NCBI GenBank assembly: GCA_965234335.1
Contig: OZ248433.1
Span: 38,471-102,470, forward strand
Reading direction: 5' to 3'
DNA: 64,000 nucleotides
Origin: Leadbetterella lacustris
Lineage (GTDB): Bacteria > Bacteroidota > Bacteroidia > Cytophagales > Spirosomataceae
Of the stretch, positions 1-9,940 are shown in pieces (within the stretch, counting starts at the first letter, position 1; every line of letters begins with the position of its first letter). The notes under the pieces were generated by a model, which did not search any database, was not told the origin of the DNA, and was given only the letters and a program-made list of their open reading frames with translations. The translations under genes were made by a program, and so were the position numbers.

Positions 1-1079
1 TATGAAATGATAGGTAAAACTGGCCCGAAAATCTCATTTTGCATCAGTGCAGATTCATACGGAGTTTCAGTAACCAAGGTGGGCTCAATAAAACTATTAG
101 CAGTGTCGGACTTTCCTCCAAAAACAACTTTAGCTCCTTTCGAAACAGCGTCTTGTAGATAGCCATTTACTCTTTCTGCATGTTTTTGGTTTACAATATG
201 GCCGTAAGAGTCAGAAGTTTGGGCATCTGATCCATAAAAATCACTCAAAGTTTTTTTCATGGCTTCTATCAATGCTTCTTTTTTGCTTTCATGAACGAAT
301 ACATAGTCTGGGGCAATGCAAATCTGTCCACTGTTGTGGAATTTCCCCCAAACTATTCGCTTAGCGGAGGTGCTGATGGAGGCCGTTTCGTCTACGATGG
401 TTGGTGATTTCCCGCCTAACTCCAAAGTGACTGAGGCTAGATTTTTAGCTGCCGCCGCCATCACTATTTTACCAATAGAAGGTGCTCCGGTAAAGAAAAT
501 ATGGTTAAAGGGTAGTTCCAAAAGGGTGGTGGAGGTTTCTATTCCTCCTTCAATCAGAGCAACTTCGTTTTCGTTGAAAATGCTTTTTATCAATTTGGCC
601 AATACCGCTGAGGTATATGGGGTAAACTCGGAGGGCTTCAAAATGGCCGTATTTCCACCCGAAATGGCTGAAACCAAAGGGCTTAAAAGTAAATTGATAG
701 GGAAATTCCATGGGGCTATTATTAAACAAACGCCCTTGGGTTCGTATTTGATGTAGGAGGTTGAGCCAAAAAACGCCAAAGGTGTATCGGCTGCTTGTTT
801 GGCTGTCCATTTTCCTACATTATTGATGGCAAACTTTAATTCGCTGGTTACTGGAAAAATCTCCGAAAGGTCAACATCAGCCTTTGGTTTTTTGAAATCC
901 GCCATCATGGCATCTCTCAATTCCTGCCTAAAAGTATTTTCTAAGGCATAAAGAAGTGACTTTAACTTGTTTTTGCGGTCTTTAATGGGAGCGTTGGCAA
1001 TTTCAAATTGATTTGCTTTTTGAGCCTGAAATATTCTATTTATTTGATTAATATTTACCTCTCCTGATACAATATTCAT
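1..1079 (-). CDS. Aldehyde dehydrogenase, 3' part cut by window edge
   Basis: The minus-strand frame is open from an ATG at 1079 to the left edge and gives about 359 residues. Visible ALDH marks are the PWNFP motif, the ELGGKSP motif and the catalytic cysteine in GQICIAPDY, followed by the FGPV region near the edge. NAD(P)-dependent oxidation of an aldehyde to an acid is the family reaction. The compact N-terminus fits class 3-like ALDHs. The C-terminal quarter lies outside the window. The GMC oxidoreductase upstream on the same strand (1872-3473) could supply an aldehyde, but a + strand gene lies between them, so no operon is claimed. Confidence 0.93.
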   Translation of the reverse strand, partial: MNIVSGEVNINQINRIFQAQKANQFEIANAPIKDRKNKLKSLLYALENTFRQELRDAMMADFKKPKADVDLSEIFPVTSELKFAINNVGKWTAKQAADTPLAFFGSTSYIKYEPKGVCLIIAPWNFPINLLLSPLVSAISGGNTAILKPSEFTPYTSAVLAKLIKSIFNENEVALIEGGIETSTTLLELPFNHIFFTGAPSIGKIVMAAAAKNLASVTLELGGKSPTIVDETASISTSAKRIVWGKFHNSGQICIAPDYVFVHESKKEALIEAMKKTLSDFYGSDAQTSDSYGHIVNQKHAERVNGYLQDAVSKGAKVVFGGKSDTANSFIEPTLVTETPYESALMQNEIFGPVLPIIS

Positions 1080-1240
1080 GGTTTTGGGTTTTATTTGGTT
1101 GATTGATAGGTCGAATATAATCGAAATATTTGAGATTTCATAGGAGGTTTTTTGCAGATTATTTTTTTGTATTTGTATAAATGCAATTACCAGTTTAGAT
1201 TCTCAATGCTTTTTTTTTCTTAATTATTAATTTTAAAAAA

Positions 1241-1855
1241 ATGAAAAACACAAAAAATTTTTTATTGGTCGCTTTATTGGTTATTTCGAATTTCGTAATG
1301 GCACAATTGCCAAAGTCTCTATCGAAGGGAACTCAAAATGCCGAAATGGCCGTTGATTCTAGTGATATTTTTTTAGATCAGGCTCTGAAATTTGGTTCAT
1401 CAAATGATCATGCCGCAACCGCCATGGCATTGTCGAAAAGTGTTGAGTCTATAAGGAAAAGCTCTGATAATAGTTCTGGTGAGTTTAAAGACAAACTATT
1501 GGGTCAAGTCGGAAATCTTAATAAGTTGATTCCTTTGGCCAAAACTGGAGGATTGCAAAGTGGAGTTTTGCAAAAAGCCGTAGCCCTAGTAAAGATGGCT
1601 TTGGGTGCAAATAAGATAAGCTCACTATTGGGTGCAAAAAGTTTAGTTGGACAAGCCTCGGCTTTAAGTGGCAATTTAGGTATGATGAAAAGTGGACTTT
1701 CGCTTTTGGGTGGACCTTCAGCTGCCGCTGGTGGTTCTTTGATTTCTACTGCCATGTCCAGCGTGAATCTTTTGAAAACTGGTGGGGCTGCTGCCGAACC
1801 TAAAGTTAGAGACTCGCTTGGCGGAGTGTTGAATCTTGCTAAAGGGCTTCTTTGA
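1241..1855 (+). CDS. Small secreted protein of unknown function
   Basis: This 204-residue protein begins with a lysine-containing signal peptide that ends near VMAQ (residues 1-21), so export is likely. The rest is rich in Ala, Gly, Leu and Ser and looks helical, with repeated small-residue stretches in the C-terminal half (LGAKS, GGPSAAAGG, KTGGAAA). I recognise no enzyme motif. The upstream DNA has a run of T followed by A-rich sequence directly before the ATG, as is common for Bacteroidota starts. It sits alone between two minus-strand oxidoreductase genes. Confidence 0.75.
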   Translation: MKNTKNFLLVALLVISNFVMAQLPKSLSKGTQNAEMAVDSSDIFLDQALKFGSSNDHAATAMALSKSVESIRKSSDNSSGEFKDKLLGQVGNLNKLIPLAKTGGLQSGVLQKAVALVKMALGANKISSLLGAKSLVGQASALSGNLGMMKSGLSLLGGPSAAAGGSLISTAMSSVNLLKTGGAAAEPKVRDSLGGVLNLAKGLL

Positions 1856-1871
1856 TTAAGATTCAGGGGGA

Positions 1872-3473
1872 TTAAAATCCCCCTAAAATCATACTTGCAG
1901 CTTTCTCGGCAATCATATAGACTGGGGCGTTGGTATTGCCCGAAACCAGAGTTGGCATGATGGAAGCATCTACCACTCGGAGGTTTTCTATTCCGTGAAC
2001 TTTTAATGTATTGTCCACTACTGCCATTTCATCATTTCCCATTTTGCAGGTACCAACTGGATGATAGACTGTTTCTACTTGTTTCTGAATATGATCCCAA
2101 ATGGCCTCGTCGGAAGTACCAAGTGGTGGGGTAATGATTTTTTCGATACTCTTAGAAAAAGCCTTAGTTTGTAGTACTTCCAAAGCTTTTTTACCTCCTT
2201 CTATCAATACTTTTCGGTCGTCTTCATGTGAAAGAAAATTAGGCTGTATAATGGGTGCGTCTTTTGAATCTTTGCTCTTCAAACTTACAGAGCCTCTACT
2301 TTTCGGTCGTAAAAGAGTTGGTAAAATACTTACTCCGTCCACAGTTGGGAATGTTTTGATGTCGTAAACATCACATGAATAATCATCTCCCAAATGCAAT
2401 GATGCGAAATGGAACTGATAATCAACTCTTTCAGGGCTCAATGAAGTACTACCAAATGCGAGGGCTTCCAATGGTCCAATGTTGAAAATTCCTTTCTTGA
2501 AAAGTAAATATTGCACCAAATCTTTGAGTTGGTTTAGTGGTTTAAGGTGATGATTTTGGCCTTCTTGTGTTTTGGTTAGACCACTGATGGCATAAAATAG
2601 GTGGTCTTGAAGATTTTTGCCAACGCCAGGTATATGTTTTTTACATTCTATTCCGTGTGCTTGCAATTCGTCTTTGTCACCGACGCCCGACAGCATCAAA
2701 ATTTGGGGTGAAATAAAAGATCCTGTAGAAAGAATTACCTCTTTAGTGGCTTTGTAAATGCCAGTTGTTTTGTTGGTCACTTCTACGCCCACTGCTTTGT
2801 CTTTTTCAATCAAAATTCGCTCTATTCGTGTATTGGTCAGAATAGTTAGGTTTTTTCGGTGTTTGATTGGGTTTAAAAATGCATCTACAGCGGAGTGACG
2901 TTTTCCATTTTTTATACTAAACTGAAAAAGTCCAGTTCCGGCTTGGTTTTCACCGTTGTAGTCAGAATTTGGGCTAAATCCGGCTTCCAAACAACCATCT
3001 ACAAAAGCCTCTGAATAAGGCGTTTTGAAGTTTTTAGAAAATTCTATATTTAGTTCGCCTTCATTTCCATGAAATTTATTTTCAATATCTTGATTGTTTT
3101 CTGATTTTTTAAAATAGTGCAAAATATCGTTATATGCCCAGCCTTCGTTGCCTAGTTTTGCCCAATCGTTGTAGTCTTCTTTGTTTCCTCTCACATAAGC
3201 CATGGCATTGGTTGAGCTGGAGCCGCCCATCACTTTGCCTCTAGGAAGGTAAATTTTGCGGTTGAGTATATGTTCTTGCGGTTCGGTATAATAGCCCCAA
3301 TCTACCTCCGTTCGGTGTAATTTGGCATATCCTGCGGGGATATGAATCTCCATTTTGGAGTCTTTTCCGCCAGCTTCTATGAGCAGTACGGAGTTTTCAG
3401 GGTTTGCAGACAAACGATTGGCCAAAACACAACCTGCACTGCCCGCACCGACTATAATGTAATCAAAAGTCAT
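1872..3473 (-). CDS. GMC-family FAD oxidoreductase (choline/alcohol dehydrogenase-like)
   Basis: The 533-residue protein opens with an FAD-binding dinucleotide fold (IIVGAGSAGCVLANRLS, about residues 5-21). The first GMC signature is near residues 80-100 (GGSSSTNAMAYVRGN) and the second near 250-265 (TGSFISPQILMLSGVG). The C-terminal catalytic histidine region is YHPVGTCKMG, followed by VVDASIMPTLVSGNTNAP. The length is typical of bacterial choline or long-chain alcohol dehydrogenases. The substrate cannot be told from sequence. It probably oxidises a primary alcohol to an aldehyde, which the nearby ALDH could oxidise further (inference). Confidence 0.95.
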   Translation of the reverse strand: MTFDYIIVGAGSAGCVLANRLSANPENSVLLIEAGGKDSKMEIHIPAGYAKLHRTEVDWGYYTEPQEHILNRKIYLPRGKVMGGSSSTNAMAYVRGNKEDYNDWAKLGNEGWAYNDILHYFKKSENNQDIENKFHGNEGELNIEFSKNFKTPYSEAFVDGCLEAGFSPNSDYNGENQAGTGLFQFSIKNGKRHSAVDAFLNPIKHRKNLTILTNTRIERILIEKDKAVGVEVTNKTTGIYKATKEVILSTGSFISPQILMLSGVGDKDELQAHGIECKKHIPGVGKNLQDHLFYAISGLTKTQEGQNHHLKPLNQLKDLVQYLLFKKGIFNIGPLEALAFGSTSLSPERVDYQFHFASLHLGDDYSCDVYDIKTFPTVDGVSILPTLLRPKSRGSVSLKSKDSKDAPIIQPNFLSHEDDRKVLIEGGKKALEVLQTKAFSKSIEKIITPPLGTSDEAIWDHIQKQVETVYHPVGTCKMGNDEMAVVDNTLKVHGIENLRVVDASIMPTLVSGNTNAPVYMIAEKAASMILGGF

Positions 3474-3779
3474 ATATTCAAGGGTTTTCTGAAATAAATG
3501 TAGTGTTTTTTGGGTTAATAAAAAAAATTTAAGATTTCTTACTCCTGTGAATCAATAAATATTAAAATTTCGGCACTGTGTTTTTTTTCAGTCATCTCAT
3601 GAATGTATGCCCGAATTTTTCTGATAGTTTAACCCCATTTCAAAAACGATGATGTCTTGATGGAATTGATCTAATGTTTTCAGAAAATTATTTCAATACG
3701 AACCTAAGTTGTTTTCAATGAAAATTTAATACAACTATTGTTGTATATGTATGGCCAAAGATAGGCAGCTGGACTTAGG
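3474..3779. other. 306-bp gap with no gene seen
   Basis: This gap lies between two minus-strand genes and should carry the promoter of the GMC oxidoreductase and the 3' end of the LytTR regulator transcript. It is AT-rich. I see no convincing small ORF, hairpin terminator or repeat. Confidence 0.6.
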
Positions 3780-4484
3780 TTAAACTTTAATTTTGTTTAG
3801 GTTTTGTCGATAAGTAATACCAATAGGTATTGTAGTGTTCTGAATTTCAATTTCATTCTTAAGTAGCTTGGTGATGTGATTTTTATTAACAATGTAAGAT
3901 TTGTGGCATCTTATAAAAATCTCGGAGGGTAGTTGATCTTCAAAATCTTGTAGTTTTTGTTGTACGAGTATCATTCCTCTTTTTTGGACAAAAACCTTGA
4001 CATAGTTGCCAAATGCTTGCAAATAAAAGATTTTTTCTGGCATTAATTGAACTGTTGTTTTGTTGGATTTAAATTTTATTTCTTCTGAAACAAGACTGCT
4101 TACTTGTTTTTCTTCCAAAGTGTTTTTAAATTTTGTTTTTATTTTATCGACCGTTTTAATAAAACGCTCAAAAGTAATAGGTTTTAGAAGGTAATCAATG
4201 ATGTTGCTGTATTCATAACTTTTTACTCCAAATTCAGAATAGGCCGTAGTAATTACAACTAACGGAGGATTTTTGAGGCTACTTAACAATTCAAGACCAG
4301 TAATTTGAGGCATATTGATATCTAAAAAAATCAAGTCAATTTCTTGGGTATTCAAAATATTTATAGTCTCGATAGCATTCTGACATTCGGCAATTATTTC
4401 AAACATATCAAAATGACCAGTATGTTTTCTAATTACGCCTCTGGCCATGGGTTCGTCGTCAACTATTAAGGTTTTAACTTTCAT
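3780..4484 (-). CDS. LytTR-family response regulator
   Basis: The 234-residue protein has an N-terminal receiver domain (acidic pair D9/D10, phospho-acceptor D55 in FLDINMP, then the Thr and Lys switch residues in VVITTAYS and LLKP). A C-terminal LytTR DNA-binding domain follows (about 135-234, with FIRCHKSYIVN). It overlaps the kinase gene by 11 bp, so the two form a translationally coupled two-component pair. The divergent + strand run beginning at 5631 is a plausible target, but no operator was identified. Confidence 0.95.
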   Translation of the reverse strand: MKVKTLIVDDEPMARGVIRKHTGHFDMFEIIAECQNAIETINILNTQEIDLIFLDINMPQITGLELLSSLKNPPLVVITTAYSEFGVKSYEYSNIIDYLLKPITFERFIKTVDKIKTKFKNTLEEKQVSSLVSEEIKFKSNKTTVQLMPEKIFYLQAFGNYVKVFVQKRGMILVQQKLQDFEDQLPSEIFIRCHKSYIVNKNHITKLLKNEIEIQNTTIPIGITYRQNLNKIKV

Positions 4485-5472
4485 TTTTCAGATTAATTTT
4501 TAAATATATTGAATAATATTTTTCATTGAACTCTTTTTTTATTTCGTAATTATTAGGATACAATAATTTGAGTCTTGTTTCTGCGTTTTTAACTCCAATT
4601 CCAGTACTATCTATATTTTTGGTTTCTTCTGAAATCCTATTTCTACATTCAAGTTCAATCAAATTGTTTGATTGAATTAACTTAATGTCAATGTCAATGT
4701 GGCTTTGTTGCATATTAGTGCCATGTTTGAAACAATTTTCGATATAGCTAATCAGTAATAATGGTAAAATTTTTAAATTAGGGTGTTCACATATTGATTC
4801 GAACACGACAGAGGCATTTTCAGGCAGACGAGCTTTTTCTAAACTGATATAATTTGAAATAAACTCTATCTCTTGGCCAATGGTTGTAAAGTCTTTCATC
4901 GAATATTCTAAGGTATATCTCATTAAAGAAGATAGTTTTGCGACCAAATCGGCTGCTAAGTCCGCACCTCCAAGGCATTGGTAGTAGATGTTGTTGAGAT
5001 TATTGAAAAGGAAATGAGGATTTAATTGCTTTTTTAGTAAGCTTAATTCAGTATTCTTGATGATTAGTTCTTTTTGAAAATTTTGACGCTGTTGTACGCT
5101 TATCTGATGATAGGCCAATATTCCAAAACCAGCCATGGCTGTTATGAAGTATCTCAGGAAATCATAAATTAGATAAAACCACTGTTTGTTGAAAAAGTTA
5201 AAGACGGTTAGGTACCCGGTAACGATTTGAGCTATCAAAATGGTTATAAAAAGCGAAAAAAAATAAGTAAAATATTTTGTTTTGTTGAAAAACACAGGTA
5301 TTAACAACCAGTTATTCAAAATAACCATGCAAAGAGTAGGCAAAATAAAAGCAATTACTTGGAGTAAACCATGCTCAAACAATAATTCGTTTGAGAAGTA
5401 GTTTAATACGATTACCACGAAAATTAAAAAAGTGGCTAGTACTCTGAAAATATTTAATCGGATGGTTTTCAT
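4474..5472 (-). CDS. LytS-type sensor histidine kinase
   Basis: The protein is 332 residues. About four hydrophobic segments span residues 10-125. A linker leads to the His_kinase domain with H153 in the LNPHFLFNN motif. The ATPase half has ENCFKHG (N box) and GIGVKNAETRL (G box). There is no extracytoplasmic sensor domain beyond the short membrane loops. It should phosphorylate the regulator encoded directly downstream. Confidence 0.94.
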   Translation of the reverse strand: MKTIRLNIFRVLATFLIFVVIVLNYFSNELLFEHGLLQVIAFILPTLCMVILNNWLLIPVFFNKTKYFTYFFSLFITILIAQIVTGYLTVFNFFNKQWFYLIYDFLRYFITAMAGFGILAYHQISVQQRQNFQKELIIKNTELSLLKKQLNPHFLFNNLNNIYYQCLGGADLAADLVAKLSSLMRYTLEYSMKDFTTIGQEIEFISNYISLEKARLPENASVVFESICEHPNLKILPLLLISYIENCFKHGTNMQQSHIDIDIKLIQSNNLIELECRNRISEETKNIDSTGIGVKNAETRLKLLYPNNYEIKKEFNEKYYSIYLKINLKNES

Positions 5473-5630
5473 AAAACAAAGTTATCGAAATTAGCTTGCT
5501 TTATTTTTAATATTTACATAAATCGGGTATGTCAAGTTTGAATTGAATTCAAATATTTTATTTTTGAATAAATTATTAAAGACTATTTTTGCAAATATTA
5601 TAGTAACAATAGATTATATACTACCATCAT

Positions 5631-6227
5631 TTGAATAGAAGGATATACTTATTTTTGATTTTAAGTTTGATTTTTTTTAATTCCACAAAAGGTCAAGTCT
5701 ATGGCTTTGATGTTTTCATAGGACAAAAGAAATCGGGGATTATGTCTATAAATCTGTCAAATTATTTGAACGGGTATCAATTGATGGATATCAAAATGGA
5801 CTTTAAATCATCAAATATTGTAGAAAATAGAATTCAATATTTTGCTTCTTCCTATTTTAAAAAATCAATTCTAACCGATGCTGAAGCCCTTTTAGAGAAC
5901 AACTCGGTTTTGAAGGAAAGCTGTTTAACTAAATTTTCAAAGAATACCTATCAGATTCTAAGAAAGAACGAAGGTATGGAGTACTCAGACAAGAAAATAT
6001 CTTGGATATTAGAAAGCTTGTATTTAAAAGAACCTACAAATATCAGTGGTGTATATTCTATTCGATACGGTACTTTTTTAGAAATAAGACCCATAACTAC
6101 TGGGGTATACTCAGTAAAAATGCCCATTTCTGGTAGTATAAATTTTTATTATCAAAATGGGGATTTTATCAAAAGTGAGACTATTGGAAATATTCAGCAA
6201 ATGACCATAAAACCTAAACAAAAATGA
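5631..6227 (+). CDS. Secreted DUF6134-like protein
   Basis: This 198-residue protein starts with TTG; no in-frame ATG gives the signal peptide (residues 1-22, ending STKGQ). The pattern of two-stranded hydrophobic/polar alternation, a middle LYLKEPTNISGVYSIRYG block and a C-terminal NFYYQNGDF block matches my memory of DUF6134 periplasmic proteins, which have no known function. It overlaps the next gene by 4 bp, so it probably begins a small operon of envelope proteins. Confidence 0.7.
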   Translation: MNRRIYLFLILSLIFFNSTKGQVYGFDVFIGQKKSGIMSINLSNYLNGYQLMDIKMDFKSSNIVENRIQYFASSYFKKSILTDAEALLENNSVLKESCLTKFSKNTYQILRKNEGMEYSDKKISWILESLYLKEPTNISGVYSIRYGTFLEIRPITTGVYSVKMPISGSINFYYQNGDFIKSETIGNIQQMTIKPKQK

Positions 6228-6868
6228 ATAAGGTTATATATTTTCTCGGTGCGTTTTTTTGGTTTGGGGGCTTATTTGCTAATGCCCAAGAGCCTGATTA
6301 TGAAACATTGTTTAATAGAACAACTACGAAAGAAAATAAAGCCTTAAGGATCTATGCCACAGTTATGCCATATTATTCCACAATAAGGAGAGATCAAACT
6401 CGTATAGGTAATCCAAATCTTGCAGCAGAAGTTGGGATATCTTATAAAAGAATGTTTGGTGTTGGATTTTCGGGACAAACCATAGGGAACTATATTGGCC
6501 TTGTAAAAAATGGATCTATTACTCAAAATGGAACAGTTACTAATGGGGATAGCCCTGTGATTATGCAGATGGCAGGAGGTGTATTTAGTTACACGAACAA
6601 TCCCGGTAAAATGACTCACGCTTATGCAAGGTTATTTGTTGGAGGCCTTTATTGTTCTGAATATGACATTTCAAGCACTTCATTATTTAATGGCTCCTTT
6701 TTGAATCCGAATTTAGGTATTGAGTGTAATCTTTTACCTTACCTTACTTTCAGGACAGAGTTGGGATATAGATTTGCATCAACACTTAATGCCGAGGCAA
6801 ATTCTAAAAATGTAAAATTGAGTGGATTTATAGGTGGTATTTCATTGAAAATTGGTAACGTAAGGTAA
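6224..6868 (+). CDS. Predicted outer-membrane beta-barrel protein
   Basis: The 214-residue protein has a cleavable signal peptide (ends ANAQ at residue 22). Repeated amphipathic beta-strands rich in Gly, Tyr and Phe follow, and the end (SLKIGNVR) resembles a small barrel. No family was recognised. It is preceded by a 4-bp overlap and followed 2 bp later by another barrel-like gene, so the three genes at 5631-7461 are likely co-transcribed. Confidence 0.65.
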   Translation: MNKVIYFLGAFFWFGGLFANAQEPDYETLFNRTTTKENKALRIYATVMPYYSTIRRDQTRIGNPNLAAEVGISYKRMFGVGFSGQTIGNYIGLVKNGSITQNGTVTNGDSPVIMQMAGGVFSYTNNPGKMTHAYARLFVGGLYCSEYDISSTSLFNGSFLNPNLGIECNLLPYLTFRTELGYRFASTLNAEANSKNVKLSGFIGGISLKIGNVR

Positions 6869-6870
6869 TA

Positions 6871-7461
6871 ATGAAAAAAATAATTTTAATTATTTTGGTA
6901 CTTTCCGCAAATTATGTTTTTGCTCAGGATTCTTTGAATTATGTACTAAAAGGCAATAAGTTTATTCATAGAATAAAACCCATTGTTGCATTTGGCATTA
7001 AGAATCAATCTATGCTAAAATCATACGGATTTGGTTCTTACCTGAATATAGGTTTAAGCTATAACAATTCAATAAAGTTAGTTTATGGAGGAGAATACAC
7101 ATCTCTAAACTATTCTTATTTAGATGCTAATGGCAGCATTGGTTATGTAGTAGATGGAAATATAGTTGCTCAAAATAATCTGGGATTATCCTATATTAGT
7201 CGGAATTACAGGGTATTACATGCAGCATTTAATTTGAATTTTACGAATAGTAAATATTCACCTTTGAATTTGGGTGAATATGTTAGATTTAAAGGTGTTA
7301 AACCTGGAGTTGATATACAGTTAAACCTTAATAAGATATTTCGATTTACAATAGGTGTGGCAAGAAACATTACATACAAAAGCCCTGAAATCTTGAATGG
7401 TTTACAATTAAATGGTAATGAATTCTCTTTTGGTTTTGAGTTTTCTAGGTTTAAAAAATAG
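6871..7461 (+). CDS. Predicted outer-membrane beta-barrel protein
   Basis: The 196-residue protein has a signal peptide ending NYVFAQ, then alternating strands with many Tyr, Asn and Gly residues and a C-terminus ending SFGFEFSRFKK that could close a barrel. No enzyme motif was seen. It is the third gene of the small envelope operon, 125 bp before the TonB-dependent receptor. Confidence 0.65.
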   Translation: MKKIILIILVLSANYVFAQDSLNYVLKGNKFIHRIKPIVAFGIKNQSMLKSYGFGSYLNIGLSYNNSIKLVYGGEYTSLNYSYLDANGSIGYVVDGNIVAQNNLGLSYISRNYRVLHAAFNLNFTNSKYSPLNLGEYVRFKGVKPGVDIQLNLNKIFRFTIGVARNITYKSPEILNGLQLNGNEFSFGFEFSRFKK

Positions 7462-7586
7462 TCTAAATTGAATTCACCATATTAAAACATCTAATCCATC
7501 ATTTACCAATTCAACTCGTCATTTAAAGTTTTTAATATTCATCAAGCTATCTGAATTTTGTCATCGAAAACAAAATTTCAGAAAAA

Positions 7587-9923
7587 TTGGAAAATTTAAG
7601 ATTCTATTCTAAGCACAATAAAATCCTTCTAATAGCCTTGGTTTCCTGTCTTTTCATAGTACAGGGATTTTCTCAAAACAAACATACCGTAAGTGGCTAT
7701 GTTTTGGCCACAAGTAATGGAGAGGCTATCCCCTTCGCAAATGTAGGTATTGAAGGGAAAACAATGGGTGCAAGTACTAATGCCTATGGGTATTTTTCTT
7801 TTACCTTACCTGAAGGTAGCTATAAGCTTAAAGTAAGTAATTTGGGATATAAAACTAAATTTCTAGACCTTAATTTAATTCAAAATTTATCAATAGAAAT
7901 TAAGCTAATAGAATCTACCCAAATTCTAGATGAGGTGGTGATTAAAGGAAAAGTCGGAGATGAAAATCTCTCAAAAAATGAAATGGGTACAATAAGTCTC
8001 AATATAAAAGATGTTGCTAAAATCCCTGTCTTCCTTGGCGAAAAAGATATTTTTAAGACTTTACAAATGACTCCTGGTGTAAAAGCAAACTCGGCAGGTG
8101 GCTCAGGTTTTTATGTCAGAGGTGGAAATATCGACCAAAATTTGATTTTATTAGACGAGGCTCCAATTTACAACCCTTCGCATTTGTTTGGCTTTTTTTC
8201 AGTCTTTAATAGTGATGCCTTAAAAGATATTAAACTTTATAAGGGTACAGCACCGGCACAATTTGGCGGAAGGGCCTCTTCTGTCTTAGATATAAAAATG
8301 AAAGAGGGCAATTCTCAAAAATTTGAAACTGAAGGTGGAATTGGCCTTTTGTCTTCAAGGCTAAGTATTCAAGGTCCAATTAAAAAAGACAAGGCATCTT
8401 TTATAATTTCGGGCAGAAGAACCTATTTTGATATTTTGGTTAGGCCATTTACTCAGAATGTAAGTTTGTATTTTTATGATCTTAATCTAAAGGCAAATTA
8501 TAAAATCAATCAGAAAAATCAAGTTTTTGTATCAGGATATAATGGTAAAGATAACTTTGGGATAGAGGGGGCTGGCCTCAGTTGGGGAAATAAAACGGCT
8601 ACCTTAAGGTGGACTCATTTGGCTACTCAAAAGCTCTTTATAAATACAACTGCTATTTTTAGTGATTTTGCCTACGGAATAGGCCTAGATTTTGAGAGAG
8701 AGAGATTTAAGCTTAACGCTGGAATTAAAGATTTTAACCTAAAACAAGATTTTAATTTCTTTCTATCGCCATCTCAAACAATTTCGTTTGGGTGGAATAG
8801 TATCTATCACACACTAACACCCGGAAAAACTACCGTTTTGGACAGTACAGGCATTATATCAAGCTCAGAATTTGCTAAAAAAAAGGGTTTAGAATCAGGG
8901 ATATACTTTTCGGATGAAGTCAAATTTAATTCTAAATTATCCATAAACTTTGGTCTAAGGTATAGTTTTCTAAATAATCTTGGGCCTGCCGATGTTTATG
9001 GATATGCGGAGGATGGAAAAATAAAATCAATAACAGGATATAGCAATGGTGATATTTATAATACCTATCACGGAGCAGAGCCACGTATAAATCTTGATTG
9101 GAGAATTAATAAAAAGTCGGCAGTAAAAGGAGCTGCTGGACGAAATATTCAATACCTGCATCAAATTAATAATGGGACTGCTGGATTGCCAATCGATGTT
9201 TACCTTATTTCATCTCCAAATATTAAACCACTAGCTACGGACCAAGTAAGTGTTGGCTATTTCAGAAACTTAAATTCAAATCAATATGAATTTAGTACTG
9301 AAATATACTATAAAAACTTCCAAAACTTACCTGATTATGTTGATGGAACTGAGGTGTTTATGAATCCTAATATTGAAGCCAGTGTTAGAGCTACCCAGGG
9401 TAGAGCCTATGGATTAGAAACGTATCTAAAAAAGAATGTAGGAAAACTGACAGGATGGGCTTCTTATACCTTGGCTAAAACTGAGCGTAAATCTCCTGAG
9501 ATCAATCAAGGTGGATGGTATCCAGCTAGGCAAGACCGCCGCCATGAGTTAAGTTTGGTTGGTATCTATGAATTTTCGCCAAAATACACTTTATCTGCCA
9601 CTTGGGTATATTTTACGGGTGATGCGGTAACCTTTCCTACGGCGAAATTCAACTTAGACGGTCAAAACTTCTTTTATTATTCAGAAAGAAATGGATATCG
9701 ATTACCTAATTACCACAGGGCAGACATTGGCTTAACTAGAAAACTAAAGTCCAGCAAAAAGAGAGAATCAGATATTAATTTTTCGATATATAATTTATAT
9801 AACAGGCGAAATGCTTTTATGCTTAATGTAATAGAAAATTATCAAAATACTGGAAATACTGAGGTTGTAAAAACCGCTCTTTTTGGAATCGTTCCTTCCA
9901 TTACTTACAATTTCAAATTTTAA
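7587..9923 (+). CDS. TonB-dependent receptor with carboxypeptidase-like N-domain
   Basis: The 778-residue protein starts at TTG and has a signal peptide to about residue 30. A CarboxypepD_reg-like domain follows (about 34-118, with SGYVLATSNGEAIPFANV). The plug is at about 120-240, with GFYVRGGNIDQNLILLDE and the APAQFGG strand. The rest is a large beta-barrel that ends in aromatic YNFKF. It imports or binds an unknown ligand at the outer membrane using TonB energy. The DUF4249 gene directly downstream is the usual Bacteroidota partner. Confidence 0.94.
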   Translation: MENLRFYSKHNKILLIALVSCLFIVQGFSQNKHTVSGYVLATSNGEAIPFANVGIEGKTMGASTNAYGYFSFTLPEGSYKLKVSNLGYKTKFLDLNLIQNLSIEIKLIESTQILDEVVIKGKVGDENLSKNEMGTISLNIKDVAKIPVFLGEKDIFKTLQMTPGVKANSAGGSGFYVRGGNIDQNLILLDEAPIYNPSHLFGFFSVFNSDALKDIKLYKGTAPAQFGGRASSVLDIKMKEGNSQKFETEGGIGLLSSRLSIQGPIKKDKASFIISGRRTYFDILVRPFTQNVSLYFYDLNLKANYKINQKNQVFVSGYNGKDNFGIEGAGLSWGNKTATLRWTHLATQKLFINTTAIFSDFAYGIGLDFERERFKLNAGIKDFNLKQDFNFFLSPSQTISFGWNSIYHTLTPGKTTVLDSTGIISSSEFAKKKGLESGIYFSDEVKFNSKLSINFGLRYSFLNNLGPADVYGYAEDGKIKSITGYSNGDIYNTYHGAEPRINLDWRINKKSAVKGAAGRNIQYLHQINNGTAGLPIDVYLISSPNIKPLATDQVSVGYFRNLNSNQYEFSTEIYYKNFQNLPDYVDGTEVFMNPNIEASVRATQGRAYGLETYLKKNVGKLTGWASYTLAKTERKSPEINQGGWYPARQDRRHELSLVGIYEFSPKYTLSATWVYFTGDAVTFPTAKFNLDGQNFFYYSERNGYRLPNYHRADIGLTRKLKSSKKRESDINFSIYNLYNRRNAFMLNVIENYQNTGNTEVVKTALFGIVPSITYNFKF

Positions 9924-9940
9924 ATATCATTCAAATTCTT